Assembly (NCBI GenBank): GCA_020048295.1
Contig: JAIFMT010000088.1
Location: 1-6,680, forward strand
Direction: 5' to 3'
From: Rhodoferax sp.
GTDB lineage: Bacteria; Pseudomonadota; Gammaproteobacteria; Burkholderiales; Burkholderiaceae
Length of the DNA stretch: 6,680 nt
Below, piece after piece: positions 6,421-6,680 of the stretch (positions within the stretch are counted from its first letter, which is position 1; every line of letters starts with the position of its first letter). Below the pieces are notes generated by a model, which was not told the origin of the DNA, searched no databases, and worked only from the letters and a program-made list of their open reading frames with translations. Position numbers and translations under genes: made by a program.

Positions 6421-6680
6421 ATGACCGACAACCTGACCGACAACCTGATCGAGCACCCCGCAGAATCCGCCCACGCCACCCTGTTGCCCCCGGCTGAAGC
6501 CGCAGCGCCAGCGGGCAGCGAAACAGAGGAAGTGAGCGCACCGCAAGCTGATGGCACACCTGCAACACCCCCCGTGGCCAAAACCCCAAGCCAGAAGAAG
6601 GACCGCTTTGCCGCCGTTGCCCCGGTGCTGGAGAGATTGTTTGAGCTTTATCCGCATTTGTTTGGCCAGCGCTTTTTGCC
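6421..6680 (+). CDS. ProQ/FinO-family RNA-binding protein, N-terminal part
   Basis: The first 86 codons of a gene that continues past the right edge. Residues 1-60 are a low-complexity, Ala/Pro/Glu/Thr-rich, probably disordered leader ending in SQKKDRF. From about residue 65, AAVAPVLERLFELYPHLFGQRFLP matches the start of the ProQ/FinO fold (first helices and the FLP that precedes the conserved PLK-G segment). Such proteins are RNA chaperones that bind structured 3' ends and sRNAs in the cytoplasm. Only the first part of the domain is visible, so the conserved basic surface cannot be checked. The ATG at 6421 is the first in-frame ATG; it lacks a clear Shine-Dalgarno, and a TTG at 6382 is an unlikely alternative. 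It diverges from the ATP-grasp gene with no evident functional link. Confidence 0.75.
   Translation, partial: MTDNLTDNLIEHPAESAHATLLPPAEAAAPAGSETEEVSAPQADGTPATPPVAKTPSQKKDRFAAVAPVLERLFELYPHLFGQRFL
6424..6447 (+). repeat. 12-bp perfect tandem duplication in the ProQ-like gene
   Basis: ACCGACAACCTG occurs twice in a row directly after the start codon, encoding TDNL-TDNL. The length is a multiple of three, so copy-number change would keep the frame. It lies in the disordered leader and probably has little effect on function. Confidence 0.8.

Noticed and set aside
5868..6581. Minus-strand frames of 61-102 codons in the N-terminal part of the ATP-grasp gene and opposite the ProQ-like gene
   Set aside because: They are out of frame with, or antisense to, supported genes and have Arg/Cys/Ser-rich translations typical of shadow frames.

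Overview
The window looks like chromosomal DNA of a GC-rich betaproteobacterium, most likely a Comamonadaceae member (Rhodoferax/Polaromonas/Acidovorax type). This is inferred from base composition, the gene set and a short repeat whose form I recall from that family; no database search was possible.

Layout. The minus strand carries four genes that read leftwards: a fused circularly permuted ATP-grasp / alpha-E protein (6351-3667), a transglutaminase-like cysteine protease homologue (3670-2684, start overlapping the previous stop by 4 bp), a RidA/YjgF-family protein (2591-2133), and the first 675 codons of mutS (2025 to the left edge, cut inside the ATPase domain). On the plus strand a ProQ/FinO-type RNA-binding protein starts at 6421, diverges from the ATP-grasp gene across about 70 bp, and runs off the right edge.

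How the genes work together. The ATP-grasp/alpha-E fusion and the transglutaminase form a translationally coupled pair. They belong to a widespread, still poorly characterised set of genes predicted from comparative genomics to make and process peptide or amide-linked products. RidA (probable imine/enamine clean-up) and MutS (mismatch repair) are housekeeping genes on the same strand, with no evident link to the pair. No Anbu-type peptidase, a frequent partner of such clusters, is visible here.

Most unusual signal. A short interspersed repeat occurs at least four times, always in the direction of the leftward genes. Each copy is exactly 40 bp from an AGCT to a final ATTT/ATTC, preceded by an AT-rich arm and often containing a small hairpin. 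Two copies are inside mutS and one is inside the ATP-grasp gene, all read in frame at variable parts of the proteins. A fourth forms the leader of mutS, where it supplies the ribosome binding site and start codon of a 10-codon ORF whose stop overlaps the mutS start. A fifth, degenerate copy lies before ridA. There are no tRNA, rRNA, CRISPR or IS features.
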